Positions 9,833 to 24,688 are shown, counted from the stretch's first letter. The stretch is 64,000 nucleotides of DNA from Paralvinella palmiformis (GCA_025642065.1 JAODUP010000184.1:374001-438000), one strand, 5' to 3'. The notes: a model not told the origin generated them from the sequence alone. Program-made: numbers and translations.

Positions 9833-12800
9833 CCCTAAAAACTAGTATTGTGACAAAAAGATATTTGCAAAGTTTTGAAGCACAAATGTTAGGACAATCT
9901 CGGTACTACAGTTGTTTTGCATCTGCTAGCACAATGTGAACGTGTACTGCAGATAGAGTAGTACGGGTGTACCAGAAGTTTAGTTAGATGTTTAGTGTGC
10001 ATAAAACCCTTCACTTTCATCACACTTTATGACAAACCTTAACATGGGTGTGGTTGGAAATCTTTCACACACACACACCCACACACAGAGTACATTTTCC
10101 AAGAGTCACCTAAACATAGTCGCAGTGGTATACCCAGATTATATATACAGCTATCTGAGGCTGATCAATAAAAAACAAACACAACAACATCAACAGTGTG
10201 TATAAACCTAGTTGTCCATTTTGTATTGATTGATTAGCACTAATTAATGATCTACCTAAAACAGGTACCGTAGACTTTCACCCTCAACTTGGTTCCCAGT
10301 TCAGTTTATTCTGAGATTATGCAACTAATGCACGGATTGTACACACTAAGAGACAGCTCTTTATTAATGGCGGAAATAGGCTCAGCTCTGTGTATGATCG
10401 CGTTTCTTAGACAAAGCCAGGCTGACATGCACACTATACACACCAGCTACATCTAGCCACATGTTTAATACTGTCATACTGTAGGGAGGGCGGCGGCACT
10501 GCCTTAAGCGACCTGGTCCTTCATCTCACTGTGAATCTCACGCACACACACACACACACACACACATACCTGAGTGTATAACACTACCACTGGCGATGTA
10601 TAGAAACATTACCTTAAATGACCTAGGTCGTAAACAGTTCATGCACACACACCCAAAGACAGAGTTATGCTTGCTTTAGCAGATAACTGCAGGGTTAGGT
10701 CATATCAATTGTCAGCATGATTCATATTTCTCATTCAATTAATGCCAGCTTTCTGACAAAATGATCACGTTATTAGGCCATCCGGTGACGTCAAGTGTAA
10801 AATATTAATGCCAATTTGGCTCCACTTCCTTCCGATTTTAAAGTTGTAATATATTCCCAAGCATGTTACCTACATCTCAGATGTCAGGGGTTGTCACTGT
10901 GGGAACTCCTCTAGATGGGTTATCGCAGTAACCGAATTGCTTCTATTGATGTCACAACAGCCAGGTGTGAAGTACTGCATTGTCTCCAAAGTCAAATTTA
11001 AAATATAAAATAGTGTTTCTAAATTTTCATTAAAATACTGTATTGGTTGAATTGGATTTCTAATAGATGTAATAAACAAATTAGCCTTCTTCCCATTATT
11101 ATGATATATGATTGTGTGTATCATTCTGGAATATATTGTTTCCTTATTCAGTTATGGTAGGACATGTGGCTATTCACTATGTGAACAATATTTTGAGCTA
11201 TTTATAGCATCAGCCACACCACAGCATGTGCACATGATAAATGGTTGGTAGTTTTTGCTTTGTTGGCTAGATGCCAAATATTTTTCCGGACAGTTTTGTG
11301 TAGTTGCCCGGTTTTTGTCTGCAATTTGTGCTACCGCCAAGGGGGGGGAGGGTTGAGGATATATATTAACCCTTTGTCCTCCACCTCTGACCTGTTTACT
11401 TAGGTCTCTGTACACGGGTGGGGGGTGGTTTGTGTACTTGGCAGCTTGCGTACTCTTTATTGGGCTGGAGTGGTATGTACCAGAGTGAGTCCTCACCGGT
11501 CTGTTAAGAATGTTTCTGGCTGCTTAGGAGTAGTTGATTGTATAACCAGCGTAGAGGTGGAATTACTTGTTAATACCTGTCTTGTTGATGTGGTTGGATA
11601 ACACCCCCCCCATCGCACACCTCTCCCCCACTACAACTGTGTGTGTCATAGTGTTTGTTTGAGATCAAGAAAGGAGTGGTTATATTAATACATGTAGTGT
11701 TATTGTAGGAGTGGTTTTTGCTGTAGGCGCTGTTATTATAGCAGTGTTCGTTGCCATTGATAGTGGTATATTATAATAGATATGTACTGCATTTATTTTA
11801 AGTTGTTGTAGTTAGTGTTATTATAGCAGTTTACTGCCATGTTATTAGAGGGATGATTTTAGCTACGTGCTATGTTGCAGTAGCATTGTGTCTAGTGCTA
11901 TTATTAGTGTTATTATGTGTGGTCATTTCGAGTGGTAGTGTGTTACATGAGTTGTTATTGATGTTGTTTTTGCTGTAGGATTTCACCCTCCCCCCTTCCG
12001 AGCAAGTAGTGTTATTATAGGAATGGCTATTGGTTCTAGGTAGTTCTACTAAACAAGCTGGTATTGTTATTGGTTATAGTTATGTATTGACCTGAGAATT
12101 TGTCACATAAATTTAGAATGCTATGGCTACCAATTAAATATTGCCACAGTATGACAATCTATGATGTACCAGCCAATTACAGGTAAACCATACAGTATTG
12201 ATCTAACAGTGGTGACTCCCATGATATAGCGAACATCCCCATCTGGTGTTAATTAATGATACTATTTCCATCAAATATGATATAATATCTGGTGTACACA
12301 AAGCTTAACTGGTTATCCTGCGATAGCGATCTAGATCTGGTGTGGGTGGAAGGTCACAGAGGACGCAGCGGCCCATATCTGGATCTGTGGATGGATTGAA
12401 TGTCATTGAGGTCACTGCGATATTCGGATCAATTAAATGGCGTGATGTCTGCATGCGCGCATAACTGTATTATGACATACGTACAGGTATAACTGTGTAG
12501 ATCCGTTGACCCTTTGATTAGCTTGATTGTAAGTGTGGGTCATGCCCCACAAACCATTACCCGCCTTAACTTTCACAGCATGAATTTTTTATTTAACATT
12601 TTACTAGAATATTTAGGAGGTGTTACATTCAATATATTCATGCTGGCTAGACAGAATATAGACTTCTATTAGATATCCAACCGGTATCTATGTAATTAAG
12701 GAATTATCAGCTGATAATGACGGATAGTGATGGTCAAGATAAAGGTGACAGAAGAAATACTAACAACCATTTGCTAACCTGAGATCACCGATTGATAGAA

Positions 12801-13823
12801 AGTATTGTGCACATTTCGGTATTTACTTGATTTATATTGACTTGGTGTATAAACTTACATCTGCCAACTCATTAAGGTGACACTGTGTCCGGCTTGGAGA
12901 AAGGGATTAGTGAGGGTTATATACTAGGCTGCCTGAAGACCTTTTCCCATGTGCCATACTGCGAATGTTGTTTTACCTAGGACCCTGTGCCGTTTTGTTT
13001 AATGATGTCATCTGGATGTCATTTTTTCACAACAGTTAACAGTTTTATGAAATCAAACTCTCTCTTGTTCTCTCAAGGTTAAAGCTCTAACTTTAGCCAC
13101 GAGGAGTAAGCCAAGAATACTGTGACGTGCAAAAATGATATAAAAATAGTGTTGACATTATTAATTGCACAATTACTGGTTACCTATAACTAAAAGTTTA
13201 TGTTGTACAAACAGCTTTAGTCTTCAAGCATGTTTACCAATTGCTAACCGGCACATTGCATCAGTTTTTCTCAAATTAGTCGACAGCCCTTGGATATGCA
13301 ATTGTTCAGTTGACTATAGTGTTATTTGAATGCAAGTAATTTCTATGAGTAACAGCCCCCCCCCGTTAATCAAGCAGCAGTACTCATTATTCAAATTTGT
13401 GTGAAAATTGTGTATTTTACTACTGATCAATATTTATTTATCCAGGATGAACGCCATCATTACCTGTCAGTGAGAAGGATGTGGTATATTTTATATCTCA
13501 ATAATGCACATTTGTCAGAAATGTATTGTATCAAAAGCTCTGATTCTTGGCTGTGTTTTACTTAGCTTGAAAAACGAACTTTGTATAAAACTATGTGAAT
13601 TGTGGGAAGGAAATGGGAAGTGTTCCGATTGATTCACACCTTGAGAACAGTAGTTAGCAGCCTAATTCTGTTGAATCAAATTTATGGAAGTTCTTTTGTA
13701 GTAAATATATAAAAACCCTTATCCCAGTTATATTTATGTTTTTTCTCATATTACCAGTTTGAATTAAGTGGAATGTTTCCGATCGTGTTTTCACCTGTGT
13801 TAGCCCTATAAAGGTGCTACAGC

Positions 13824-13979
13824 ATTGGACCACAAATCACTACTATCCGAGTTTGAATCGCCACGTGGGCATATCTAAAGGGTGTTTCATCTTTGACTTC
13901 GTTTCATTACCTTTGGAGGTCGCTCGGCCCACTTAGCCTACAAGGTGCACAAAAGTGGCCCTAAAACATCAATCATCAT
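13824..13979 (+). mobile_element. Family A SINE, truncated, with 19-bp target duplication
   Basis: The A-box part is missing; the body and 3' end are present. The flanks CCTATAAAGGTGCTACAGC (13805-13823) and CCTATACAGGTACTACAGC (13980-13998) match at 17 of 19 bases. Confidence 0.87.
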
Positions 13980-14212
13980 CCTATACAGGTACTACAGCAA
14001 AAATCCATCATTTCAGTTTATCATGTTTGGCTTCATAATTTCATTTTATCAACTGGCATTACGGTAAAACATTGTTAAATGTGTATAATTTATGATTGAT
14101 TATGAATTTGTTTTGTTTGGTTATCTGGTGCGAGGGAGTGCTTTATTTAACTTCGGCAGTGATCAAACCTAGGACGTATATCTGAGAGGTAGATCTCTAG
14201 CAATACATATGG

Positions 14213-14393
14213 GACGCCTCCGTCGTTCAACTGGTAGCGCGCTGGATCACAGATCACTACCACCTCAGTTGAATCTCTGGTGTGGGTATATCTGAAGGTT
14301 GTTTCATCTTTGACTTCGCTTCATTACCTTTGGAGGTCGCTTAGTTCATTTAGCCTACCATGTGAACAAAAGTGGCCATAAAACACCTATCAT
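14213..14393 (+). mobile_element. Family A SINE, near full length
   Basis: The head GCCTCCGTCGTTCAACTGGT, GTAGCGCGCTGG and the body with TTCATCTTTGACTTCGCTTC end in AAACACCTATCATC. Confidence 0.87.
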
Positions 14394-14507
14394 CTGGCAA
14401 TAGGATTCTTGACTGGGATTCAAAGTCAAAGTCTAGGGAGTTGCTGCACAGTGTTCTAATCACTGAGCTGTCCGAGCACCACATTGTAACCTAGTAGTGC
14501 AAACGCT

Positions 14508-14680
14508 CCTGTTTTACGGCCACCTTTGTGCAAATTGAAATGGTAGGCTAAATTACCAGAGGGATTTCTACCAAAAGTAAATGAGGTGAAGTGAATGATT
14601 AATCAGACAGCTGAGGTTTGAATCCAGATACTAGAAGTGTCTGGCCTGTTTCCTTACCAATTAGGCCACGTCTAGTGTGG
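14508..14680 (-). mobile_element. Family A-like SINE, diverged, reverse orientation
   Basis: The + strand shows the reversed 3' end (TTTTACGGCCACCTTTGTGC, GGTAGGCTAAAT) and the reversed tRNA-like head (CCAATTAGGCCACG). The middle is diverged. Confidence 0.6.
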
Positions 14681-15101
14681 CTATCAGCCAGCGAAGTAGT
14701 GTATTTATATATGTTTGCGACATTGTGATATTATTTTATATTTTGCGCATGGAGTTTCTCTTTTAGAAAAAAATTGTCCATAAGCAACATTTGGTCCACG
14801 TTGAAGTAACCACTCCATGGTTAGGATTATCATTTCATAGTCTGATGGTTCACACCTGTTTCTGGCATAGACTTGTTTTCCTGTCTTAATGTAGACAGTC
14901 TTTGCCATTAATCCTATTATTTAATCATAAAAGATGTGCTTACTGCTAGAATCAGTTCATGAAAAAAGGAACCAACAACCCACAACACTTAAGAGGAAAA
15001 TCAATATGGATACTGATGTTTTTGTCATCTGTTCGGGCTCATTGCTACCTGACATTGTTAATGTAGTAACATGGGTAGTGATATATATATATATATACAC
15101 T

Positions 15102-15135
<34 letters not shown>

Positions 15136-16286
15136 GGATTATGTTATTGGCCCAGTGATATGCCAAATATAGTGTATGTTAGGTTACTGATGAAATTTCG
15201 GTATGTATGTGTGTGTGTGTCAAACTGTTATTTCATAACAATCTGTTTTCTATTTAATCAGCTTTCAGACTAAGCTGATAAGCCAAACCTGTTTGCATGT
15301 TCTATTTCCTTCTGTTTTTATGTGCAACACTGTTACGGCTAAACACCTTGTAACATTTTAGTTTTTGAGTTCTTTAAAACACTTCTGTTGTTATTATTAT
15401 TGTAAATATTTGCTTGGCCAGGAAAATTGTATTCCCATTGTTGTACTTCCATTACTATGTACAGAAAATTGTTCATGTACATTGAATACTTATAGAACAG
15501 TACTGAGGTATGTTGTGGTTTTAGAATGTGTATCTTTGAAGAATGTTTTAGGTTAAAGGCACCTTGTCTCCCGTGTATGCCCCCTTTTGGCATTGGCCAC
15601 TTTGATATAACTCTTGTTATAAATGCTGTATACCGTGTATATGTGTGTGATTTGGGGGGGGGGTGTGGTGTGTAGAGATAGTGAGATAGTTAACATTTCG
15701 TGATGATTTACAATCATTTGTCGGTTACCAGTGTGTGTGTGTGTGTGTGCCGCGCACCAGCAGCAAGGCCACATTAAATGGCAGTCTCTTAACCTATAGG
15801 TGGGGGCCGTTTGAGATTCTGGTTGGACATTACATATTTATTTGGATGATTTATCCATAGACAAGCTGATCCACTTGTATCTGCTGTATGTTGGCTCATC
15901 TCTTTGTTCTATGACATGAATAGATGATTGGGTGGCTGGCTGGCATCTACGGTGTGTTGATTTATAAGAATGCCACATCATCATATTCATTATCATTGTT
16001 ATTATCATTATCATCAGTAATGTAATATCGTTGGCACGTAGTCTACCAGACCATACACGCAAATGGACCACTAGTGTTTGGGTTTAGTTCATGCCAGTTC
16101 ACACACACACACACACACATACATACACACAAAACCATTGTACAGCAGTATCAGTTGTTCAGTCCAGGTCCACCCACCAAGACACATACCACTTCTGCAT
16201 CAATATGCCCCCCAGGCTCAAAACCAACTGAGAGTCTATAGAGGAACATCCCCCCCCCACTGGTCCACACATAGATTGAGGGGTCT

Positions 16287-16293
16287 ACACACA

Positions 16294-16331
<38 letters not shown>

Positions 16332-16369
16332 CAGCTCTTTCTCATACAGTGTGTGTGTGTGTGTGTGTG
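16287..16369. repeat. CA tract, GA tract and TG tract in a row
   Basis: (CA)n at 16287-16311 runs into (GA)n to 16331, and (TG)n follows at 16349-16369. CA and TG arms can pair, so this is a potential hairpin or Z-DNA-prone site. Further CA and TG tracts lie within 600 bp on both sides. Confidence 0.85.
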
Positions 16370-16885
16370 GGTGGGTGGGTGTGTTATCAGTGTAAGCTTC
16401 TGCCCTTTGAACTCAGCAGACCTCCTGAATAAGACTGGAAAATTCAGTTAAGACCCCCCCCCTCAATGATCCCCCCCCACACAGCCACCCATATATGTAT
16501 ATATTGTGCGGCCACCCATGTGGCATGTGATATTAGCCAACTGGCTGTGGTACAGCCAGGCTTTGGTCAATATGGCTGTAGATTTGACTTGTAGTGTACA
16601 TAAAGAGACATATTGCTGGGAGAACAATATGACTCTTGTCAGTTGGAAAGGTCAAGAAAATGTCAAAGTCAACGGAAAGATGACTTTCCCACAGACCATC
16701 CCTTCCGATTATGACTGGGTATGGTGTTTAGCTTGGCCTGAATTAAGTATGGACTGGAAGATGACCTAGTAAATGGGGGTTGGGAACTCTGTATTTAACA
16801 GGTACAATTTAACAGGTACAATTAGGAGGACCATAACATCCCCATGTGCACGTTCAAGCATGCAGTTCACACCTGGCTAAATGAA

Positions 16886-16917
<32 letters not shown>

Positions 16918-19686
16918 TAGAGGAAAGAGAGCATTTCCATTATGTAACAAGCTGGTGGATATAAGAATGTCATTTGTGATGCTGATGAATAGAATTATCA
17001 GGTCTGTTTCGACACAGGCATTCGCCAGAAGAAATCCCAGCAGGATCTAGATTTGAATGGGAACAAGACCGGGTCCCACATGAACAAAAATCAAAACCTG
17101 TAAGGAGAATTTAAAGGAGAAGGCTTGCAGCGTCGAAGAAATATATTTTGCAGACTATGAAACCTGCCCGAACAAAACTGATAATGATATTTTTTTGGAT
17201 CCAATTGTAGTATGCTGGTTTTCAGATTAAAAATTACCAATGAAGCTGTAAATACTGAGTGCAAACTGTTTGTACATTGGTGTGTTTGACTCCTTATTCT
17301 TTTGCCTTTCTGTAAATTAATGATTCAGTCCCAGGAAATGTCATGCAATTAATGGTTTCCGTCTATGAGCTCAGTTCAATGTGGCGAATATTTCATTTGT
17401 TATTGTTCTGTATGACTGGTTTTTTAAATTATCAGCTGCGGATAGAAATTAGTATTCCCTCATCGAAAGCATAAGAGCTAAGTCCCACTTAATCATGAGG
17501 TATTACATAACATGATCCACATAGTATTTCTGCTTTGTCAGTTAAAAATCATTGAATTAATGAAATAATTATACTTGTTTAACACAGTATGATAATATTG
17601 AAGAAAGCAGTTATCTTTTTGTTTTTTGAGGAATAAAGGGTTGGCTGTAAGGTTTATATGGAACAAACAGCTACGAGACAACTGGCTAAATCCTATCGAT
17701 ATAGTGGCAGTGGAATAACATTATTGTTTTTGTGACTTTTAGAATAGCATTTAATTTCATTCTGACTGAAAGATGTTGCTATCGCCTCAATATGTCACGT
17801 GAATGATGAAATACTAAGACATATCGCTAATATGACAAATACATCAATAGTTGGGCTGTTTAATGTTTCGTCCGCTCGAAATTGATTCAGTGTGTGTTAT
17901 GTTTCCATGTGAAATGGCGTAGAATTAAACTTGTTAACTTATGCTATGTGTCAGACAGATGACTGCAGGTTGTCTGGTTATTAATGTTTATCAGCGATAA
18001 ACTGTAAGAAAGGAATCACTTGAATAGAAGTCCTGACAGTTTCCAAATCCAATCCATCTCACTGAATGTTTGTCATCATTTGATCGCGAATGCGGATTGC
18101 CATTTTTTTGGTATTTTTTTTATGCTGTCACACCAGGATTTACTGAGCAGCTATATCCACTTGATTGCTTTACATGTACATGGTGTTAAATATCAGCCTC
18201 CATGGATGTAGCCAATTTGTTAATTGGTATTAATGGAAATCCCGATCAGCATTTCATTTCTTATTTGTGCATTAGACTCGCACAGTACAATACTTTCATC
18301 AGAATTATGAAGGATCAGTCTCTTGAATCAAATATCGTCGACCGAATAAATTAATATATTTGATATTTTTCGCTCTTTTACATCTACTGATGCTAAATTT
18401 GATGGCAGCACAACGAACACGTTGGCATTTTATATTTAACAAATTGCAGGATATTTGTACAAATTGTGAATGCATTCAGAGAGCTCACTGTAAGGCCACT
18501 ACCACCCATCCAAAAATTCCTGTACCAAACATGCATTGAAGCTAAATTATATATTGCCAACGATTAGCTGTATGTAATAACATATCTGCCTACATGCTGA
18601 TGAGTTTTAATATCAGTCATCCATAGATACGCCGTTAGTGGAATCAGGGGCTTCTTCATGGTGCTGGCAGCATCAGACCTGGTTCCATGGGTTCTAACCA
18701 TGGCCAGACTATATTTGGAGGATGTTTCATCTTTCATTTCATCTGGGATGTCCACTTACCCAATCTGATCCCAGAAGTATGAAAGTTAAATTATTTCACT
18801 CAAATTAGGGTAATGCTTGTCATGTTCCCTATTTCTATATCAAAACAATCCCTCTGTTATTCTGATGATATTTAATCTTATTAGGGTATTTCCTGTTATT
18901 AGTTAATAATGAATGTCGTCTGTAAATAATTAACAGTTGTTATCTTGCCTGCTACTGACTGTAATTAATAGGTCATCTAACAAAGACTGGTTTGAAATAC
19001 TGTAATATACCACAGATCTCACAGCGCAAGAGCTATGTAGACTTAAGACTGTATGAAAATATATTAAATCATTGGGTTGATTATAAATGGATTTTAACCA
19101 GCATTACTTGTTAGATACTGCTGCGTATTCTGGACCATATATAGCCATGTATTCGAGACCAGATACTGTATTCAAGATGGAGTATATTATATGCTAGATA
19201 CTGTAGTATATCAGAAGCTAGATACTGTCGTATGTTTATTACTCTGTCATAGTATAACAGTGTTGCTGAAACAGTTTGGCAAGGTGCCATAGATGAAGGA
19301 AAATAAACTAGTTTTGAACTACAAAAAAAAACTGGATTGTCAAATATTTTTCTGTGAATTACCTTTTTCCTATCTAAGTGAAACAGAAATGAAATGAAAA
19401 GAAGAAAAAAAACCAACGACACGATGTGTCAACTCTTTGGGTATATGCCATAATAGCATCTGTTATAACTAACTTCTTCCAATGTATGATCCAGGTATGT
19501 TTTATAAGTATTTTTTATCATCATTATGTTTTAGGTTTTAGTACTAAATGGTTCAGGCTTTGTGTGTGTGAAGTCAGCAGTATTGCTGTTGGTTATACAG
19601 TGAACTGAACAATGAAGATTGAACACACCAGCACATAAAGAGTTTATAGCAGTGACTTAACGACAACAGTGGTTTAGATGGCTGAT

Positions 19687-19886
19687 GTTCTCTTGTTGTT
19701 ACCATGTCCGTTAGTGGATCGCAGCGTGCCGGTTTTGAATCTCAACGTTGCGTGTATTTGCAGGATGTTTCATTCATCAATAAAAGCCTTGCAGGTGTTG
19801 TCTTATTTCCGCAAGGAATAATCCTTTCGGCCATAGGTACAGTGCTGAGGCTAAACAAATTAGCTCATTCACTCATTCATTCATTA
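19687..19886 (+). mobile_element. tRNA-derived SINE, family C
   Basis: It shows GTTACCATGTCCGTTAGTGG, the B-box-like GGTTTTGAATCTCAACG and the 3' end GTACAGTGCTGAGGCTAAAC. It ends in an ATTC-type repeat (TCATTCACTCATTCATTC). Confidence 0.62.
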
Positions 19887-21683
19887 AGCCTCAGCACCAT
19901 GAAGAATTGGGGCCCAGTGCAATGCAGCTAATGTGGGGTGAATCTGTTCATCAGTGTTTTCAATTTTTGTATATATGTGTGCTTAGTCCCTGCCATGTTG
20001 AATTATCATTTGGTTATGGGTTATCTTGAAATTTATTATCAGTTTGGCATTATTTTACTTTGAAGGCATTTTACAGAATTGTTTTGTGATCAAGGGCTTC
20101 ATTTGTCTGCACCTTTTAGTATGGAACTGTATCATTTTGTAGCTGCCGTTTATAGATACATAATTCACATGACAATCCATCATTGTCCAAACTCGCCATT
20201 TCTGGTTAGTCCCTCTAATCACTGAGCCACCATGATCCGTGTCATTATGTAGTCTTAGGTAGACTTTGTTTACCAGCAGAGACAAATTACTCTGACATAC
20301 AGTGTTTTTTTGGCTGGACTACAGGAAGTTTGGGATTCCTATATTTATAACTCAACCCCCTCTTATTGTGTGTGTGATATAATTATGACGTGGAAGATAT
20401 ATTTTCTTGATCATACACATTTGTGACCAAATGATTGCTGCCTGAATGGAAAACAAAAGCTATGTATATTAGTACATATACTAAAATGTATCTATAAATC
20501 TATTACCTCTGATGAAAGTAATAATAGCAAAAGCAGATATTGAACTAGGCCCAACTAACAGGACTAGTTTCAGTTGTAAAAACCTGTTGTCAATGCTTGT
20601 GTCAATGAAAGGTCAGATTTGATATCTAGCTCATGTTGTATTTTTTCTCTTTTTTCACTGTTGGTAGAAATACATTGTGTATGTGTGTGTGTGTGTGTAC
20701 ACACAGTAAAAGTTGGTTATAAAAACTGGGATATAACAAAATATAACAAAGTGATTGTTATCGATTGTTATTGATGTTGCGTTGGTAATAATAGGCCTAT
20801 TTCATTTACAGTGATGTTAACAGCAGTCTTGGTTTAATAGAATTTGATATTATTTGCATTAATATTAGAATGATCCACTGTATTTCACTAAATTAGTTTT
20901 TATTTGCTTTTAATATTTTGCCTATCAAGAGTTTCCTCAGCTTTAAACAAATCGGTGTGCTCAAGAGATAGTGCTCTATCTGTTTTGTAAAGTGGGCTCC
21001 TCATTGGAGCACACACGGAATAATAATAATAGTAATAATATGTGACATTTATATAGCCTGTGAGTAAGGAATAAGACAAGTGTATATATGCACAGCTTCG
21101 GAATTTTTTTCATGAATGAGAGGCTGGGACCACTTGCTTGCTGGTTGTATGTTGGTTGGTATGGTAACTTATAGTTGTAGAGCAAGCTGAAAAGTCTATT
21201 TCAGTTTTACGGGGTTAAATGTACACCCTTTTAAGATTTTATTAGTACATGCACAGGTCATCGGTATAATATATTGCAGTAATTAATTTATTTAATTGTG
21301 GATTAATACTTGGTTGTACAGAGTATTTTGATTCTGAAGTTTCTTGGTAAAATATCAGAAATGCCACCAGCCATTTTGCTATTTCATTTGGTCTAAACCA
21401 TGTCTTATTTTTGTTTGACCAAATCAGTTGTGTTTGTGTACCAGATGTGGCCACACCTCATACATGTTTGGCCATAGGGTGTGGGCTGTGGTGGGGTGCT
21501 GTTGTGTTGATTTTCACTATTTGGTATACATTTCACTGGTACCTCATTTATCTTTGGCCTATTAATCCCCCACAGTAATTATTTATTTGTTCACATTTTC
21601 ATGACTGCCAATAATTTATAATTGTTGCCAATTAACAGTTGTATGGCTCCCATTAGCTGATTAGTATAGTATCTGGTGTGTGT

Positions 21684-21719
<36 letters not shown>

Positions 21720-22439
21720 CATGTATATATGCAAAAAAAATACATTTTATGAATTACCTTTGACACAATTGTGAATTAATATGTCTTGATATGCATAGTT
21801 GTGATTTGCCAGTGAAATTTTGCATCTTACCAGCAAATATCAAAATCCTTGTTGGTTGCAATACTGATATAATATTCTATAACAATCAAATACTGTTATC
21901 TTTTTTGTTTGACATTTTAAAAGTGGATTAGTTAGTTGTTATTGAAAACATAATCATGTACTGCATTGTGATATTGATATCTCGGATGAAAAAACAACAA
22001 CCGTTATTAAACTGAGATTTGTTCCACTGTCAAATATAATTTAAATTCATTTCTCATATATTTAAGGCAGACATCAGATATTTGAAAAAGAAGAGGTTTC
22101 ACCCGAATAACATAACACATGAACATTATTTTAGTGACTGCTTTCATCACTGGAAAAGACTGGGTTTTCTGACTTAGATGAAAATAGTTCAGTTGGGTTC
22201 ATGTCAGTGGTGCCTAAAGCTAGCCAGTCTCTGATTGGACATTTCTATATTTACTTCGTGAATCTTTGGAAATAAAAGGACCAATGCGTAGGAAGTGTTC
22301 AGGTTGAGACAAGTGACAAATTACACCCGGTGAACTTGGCCAAACAGTTATTGTTGTAATTTTTATAAACAGTGTGAAGGCAGAATTAACACATCAGTCT
22401 TATTAGGCCCTTAATGATACGATAATTAGTGCCCCCTTG

Positions 22440-22690
22440 AAATGACTGTCATTATTGCTGTTTATTCCTTATATTTTTTCCTGCTAATATTGTGTTTATT
22501 ACATAACTGTAAAATGTAAATGCTGCTAATTTCTGTGAGTGGGCCAAGGAGCGTTCAAATGACTGTTATTATTACTGCTGTTTAGTCCTAATATTTTTCT
22601 AATGCTGTGTTTGTTGTATAAATGTAAATTGTAAGTGCTGCTATTCTAAGAGGACATGGTAGGCTAAATGGGCCAAGGAACATTCAAAAC
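22440..22690. repeat. Diverged tandem duplication of about 118 bp
   Basis: AAATGACTGT(C/T)ATTATT and TGCTGTTTA(T/G)TCCT at 22440 recur from 22557. Both copies finish with GGGCCAAGGA(G/A)C(G/A)TTC. The second copy also has GGTAGGCTAAATGGG, the reversed 3' end of SINE family A. Confidence 0.7.
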
Positions 22691-23280
22691 CAATGAGGCG
22701 AAGTAAATATGTAAACACCCTTTAGACATAGCCTGGCGATGGGTTTCTACATGTATTATGTAAAATATCTTGTTTTTAGGTTTTGCTTCAATATAATCTC
22801 ACTTGTAGAAGAAATTCACTTCGTTTAAATTTATCTGTACAACCATTGCTTGATTTGTTCTCTATGCTGCCGGAGTCATGTTTTTCAGGTTAATGCAGTT
22901 ACCATATATTATAATTACTGCTTAATTAATGGTCACTTGGTATGGGACATGGCAGACATACATTTATATATCATGCCTTGTATGAAGATAAGCCTGTCAT
23001 TTGTATATTACGTTGTGGTGTGTACAGCATAACATTGAATGATTGTGCATGTTAAATTTGTCATGAATGTGCTGTAGTCCATTTGGAATACAACATGGAA
23101 AGATTTGATCAAACTATGATTTATTTTTTTAAATGCCTACTTTAGTAACTAGGTTTACTATGAAAATCTGCATTAAATGTAATCTTGATCATCAACCATT
23201 TTTGTATGCACAGATTAATCAAGAAAGGGCCACAGTATATCCACAGTATATCCACAGACAGTTTACCCACAGGGGCTTAT

Positions 23281-23400
23281 TGCTTGGACCCTAATACCAT
23301 ATTGTTTGGGGTATTATTATATTACATATTATTTGTACAGCAACTTTGAATGGCCCCTGCTAGTAAGGGTGCTTTGTTAAATATACATTGTTATTATTAT
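23281..23400 (+). mobile_element. LINE 3' UTR fragment, same family as at 50.3 kb
   Basis: It shows GGGGTATTATTATATTACAT, ATTATTTGTACAGCAACTTT, GAATGGCCCCTGCTAGTAAG and an ATTATTATTATT tail, matching the reverse complement of 50290-50400 closely. Confidence 0.8.
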
Positions 23401-23827
23401 TACCTATAGTCTAAAACATTTCTTTTAAATATATGTAGTTTCTAGCAGAGGTGTTGTGTGATAAGTTGAACTCTATTCTGCAAGAATGGAAGCGTACATT
23501 TGGAAGCATCTCCATTGATATATACCATGATTCATTTGTCAAATGGCAAAAATAGTAAGATGTAAAATTCAGACAGAAGTCTCTGGAGTAAATTTACTTT
23601 AATCATACTTTTCACTGGGTATACACAACCTATGTACAGAATACTTGCTCATAAACACAATCACACATAGCATGTAACTGACGAAGCTACATGCATATGG
23701 AATTTGTCTGCATAAAACCATCTACGTTTTGTACCACAAAACACAGAATTATATAACATCATTTTTATTACACAACACTTACAGTCACTGTAATAAAATA
23801 TGTAAATAACTGCCATGACTGTGTAAG

Positions 23828-24011
23828 GGCACCTGCATGGTCTAACTGGTAGCTTGGTTGGCCACAAATCTCTACCACCTGTGTTCCAATTTCAGCATGG
23901 GGATGTCTGAAGGGTGTTTCATCTATCTCTGCCTGAAATTCACTGGAAGTCGCTCAGTACAGTTAGCATACTATGTGCCCAGAAGTGGCTGTAAAACATC
24001 AAACATCATTA
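23828..24011 (+). mobile_element. Family A SINE, diverged variant
   Basis: The head CATGGTCTAACTGGTAGCTT and the body GTCTGAAGGGTGTTTCATC end in AGAAGTGGCTGTAAAACATC. It shares the CATGGTCTAACTGGTAGC head with the copy at 46877. Confidence 0.8.
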
Positions 24012-24688
24012 TGGTTGTGTAAATTTAGTACAAGAAACTTCATTGTGATATTGCTGCCACCATAACAATCTAATAATTTTTTATGCTTTGCTGTGAATAA
24101 TGAAGTTATCAAGACTCATAGAACCAAATGAAAATGATTTACACATTATCATGTCATTTTTTTAATAAATAAACAAGAAGCAAATATTTTAGCGTAGAAA
24201 CTTTTTACTTTCTATTTACTCGCATTTTACAAGATACACAGACAAAAACCATCTTACCATATTCCCAAAGCACTCGAATGTTAATTGACAATTGTATTAA
24301 TAAATTGTTTGCGTGGTCGGCTAGTTAAATCAACAAAACATGATATATGAGAGCAGTACATGTAAGCTGTTGGTTTCAAAACTTTCTTTATCGTGGACTG
24401 ATTTGGCAATAAAGCTGAACAAATTACATTAAACAAAATTATTGATCATTTGTTCATATTAGCCAGATCCAATCACTTACTAATAATGATCAGCTGACCA
24501 TTATGTTTGGGAGTAAACAATGCTTCATACTGCATGTTTTATGTCTGTTTCTTGCCTGTAATGGAGACAGCATTCCTCATTTTATATATCTGCTTCATTA
24601 TGATGATTAAAGGATTTTTTTAAACAAAAGCTGTTTCCTTACATGAATAGAATTGTTGATAAAAATGTGTTCTCTGTTCATGTTGCAG

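Larger units (their letters stand above)
9065..24688 (+). other. 15.6 kb PIAS intron made of repeats
   Basis: This is the largest intron of the gene. It holds SINE copies (9647-9832, 13824-13979, 14213-14393, a reverse copy near 14508-14680, 19687-19886, 23828-24011), a LINE 3' fragment near 23281-23400, a tandem duplication near 22440-22690, and many CA, TG, TC and TA microsatellites. It also has an irregular GTTATTATAG-rich stretch near 11690-12080. No further coding exon with both splice sites and PIAS similarity was seen. Confidence 0.7.

Noticed and set aside
14934..15166. Frames with IYIYIYIY runs on both strands
   Set aside because: Translated TA microsatellite, not protein coding.
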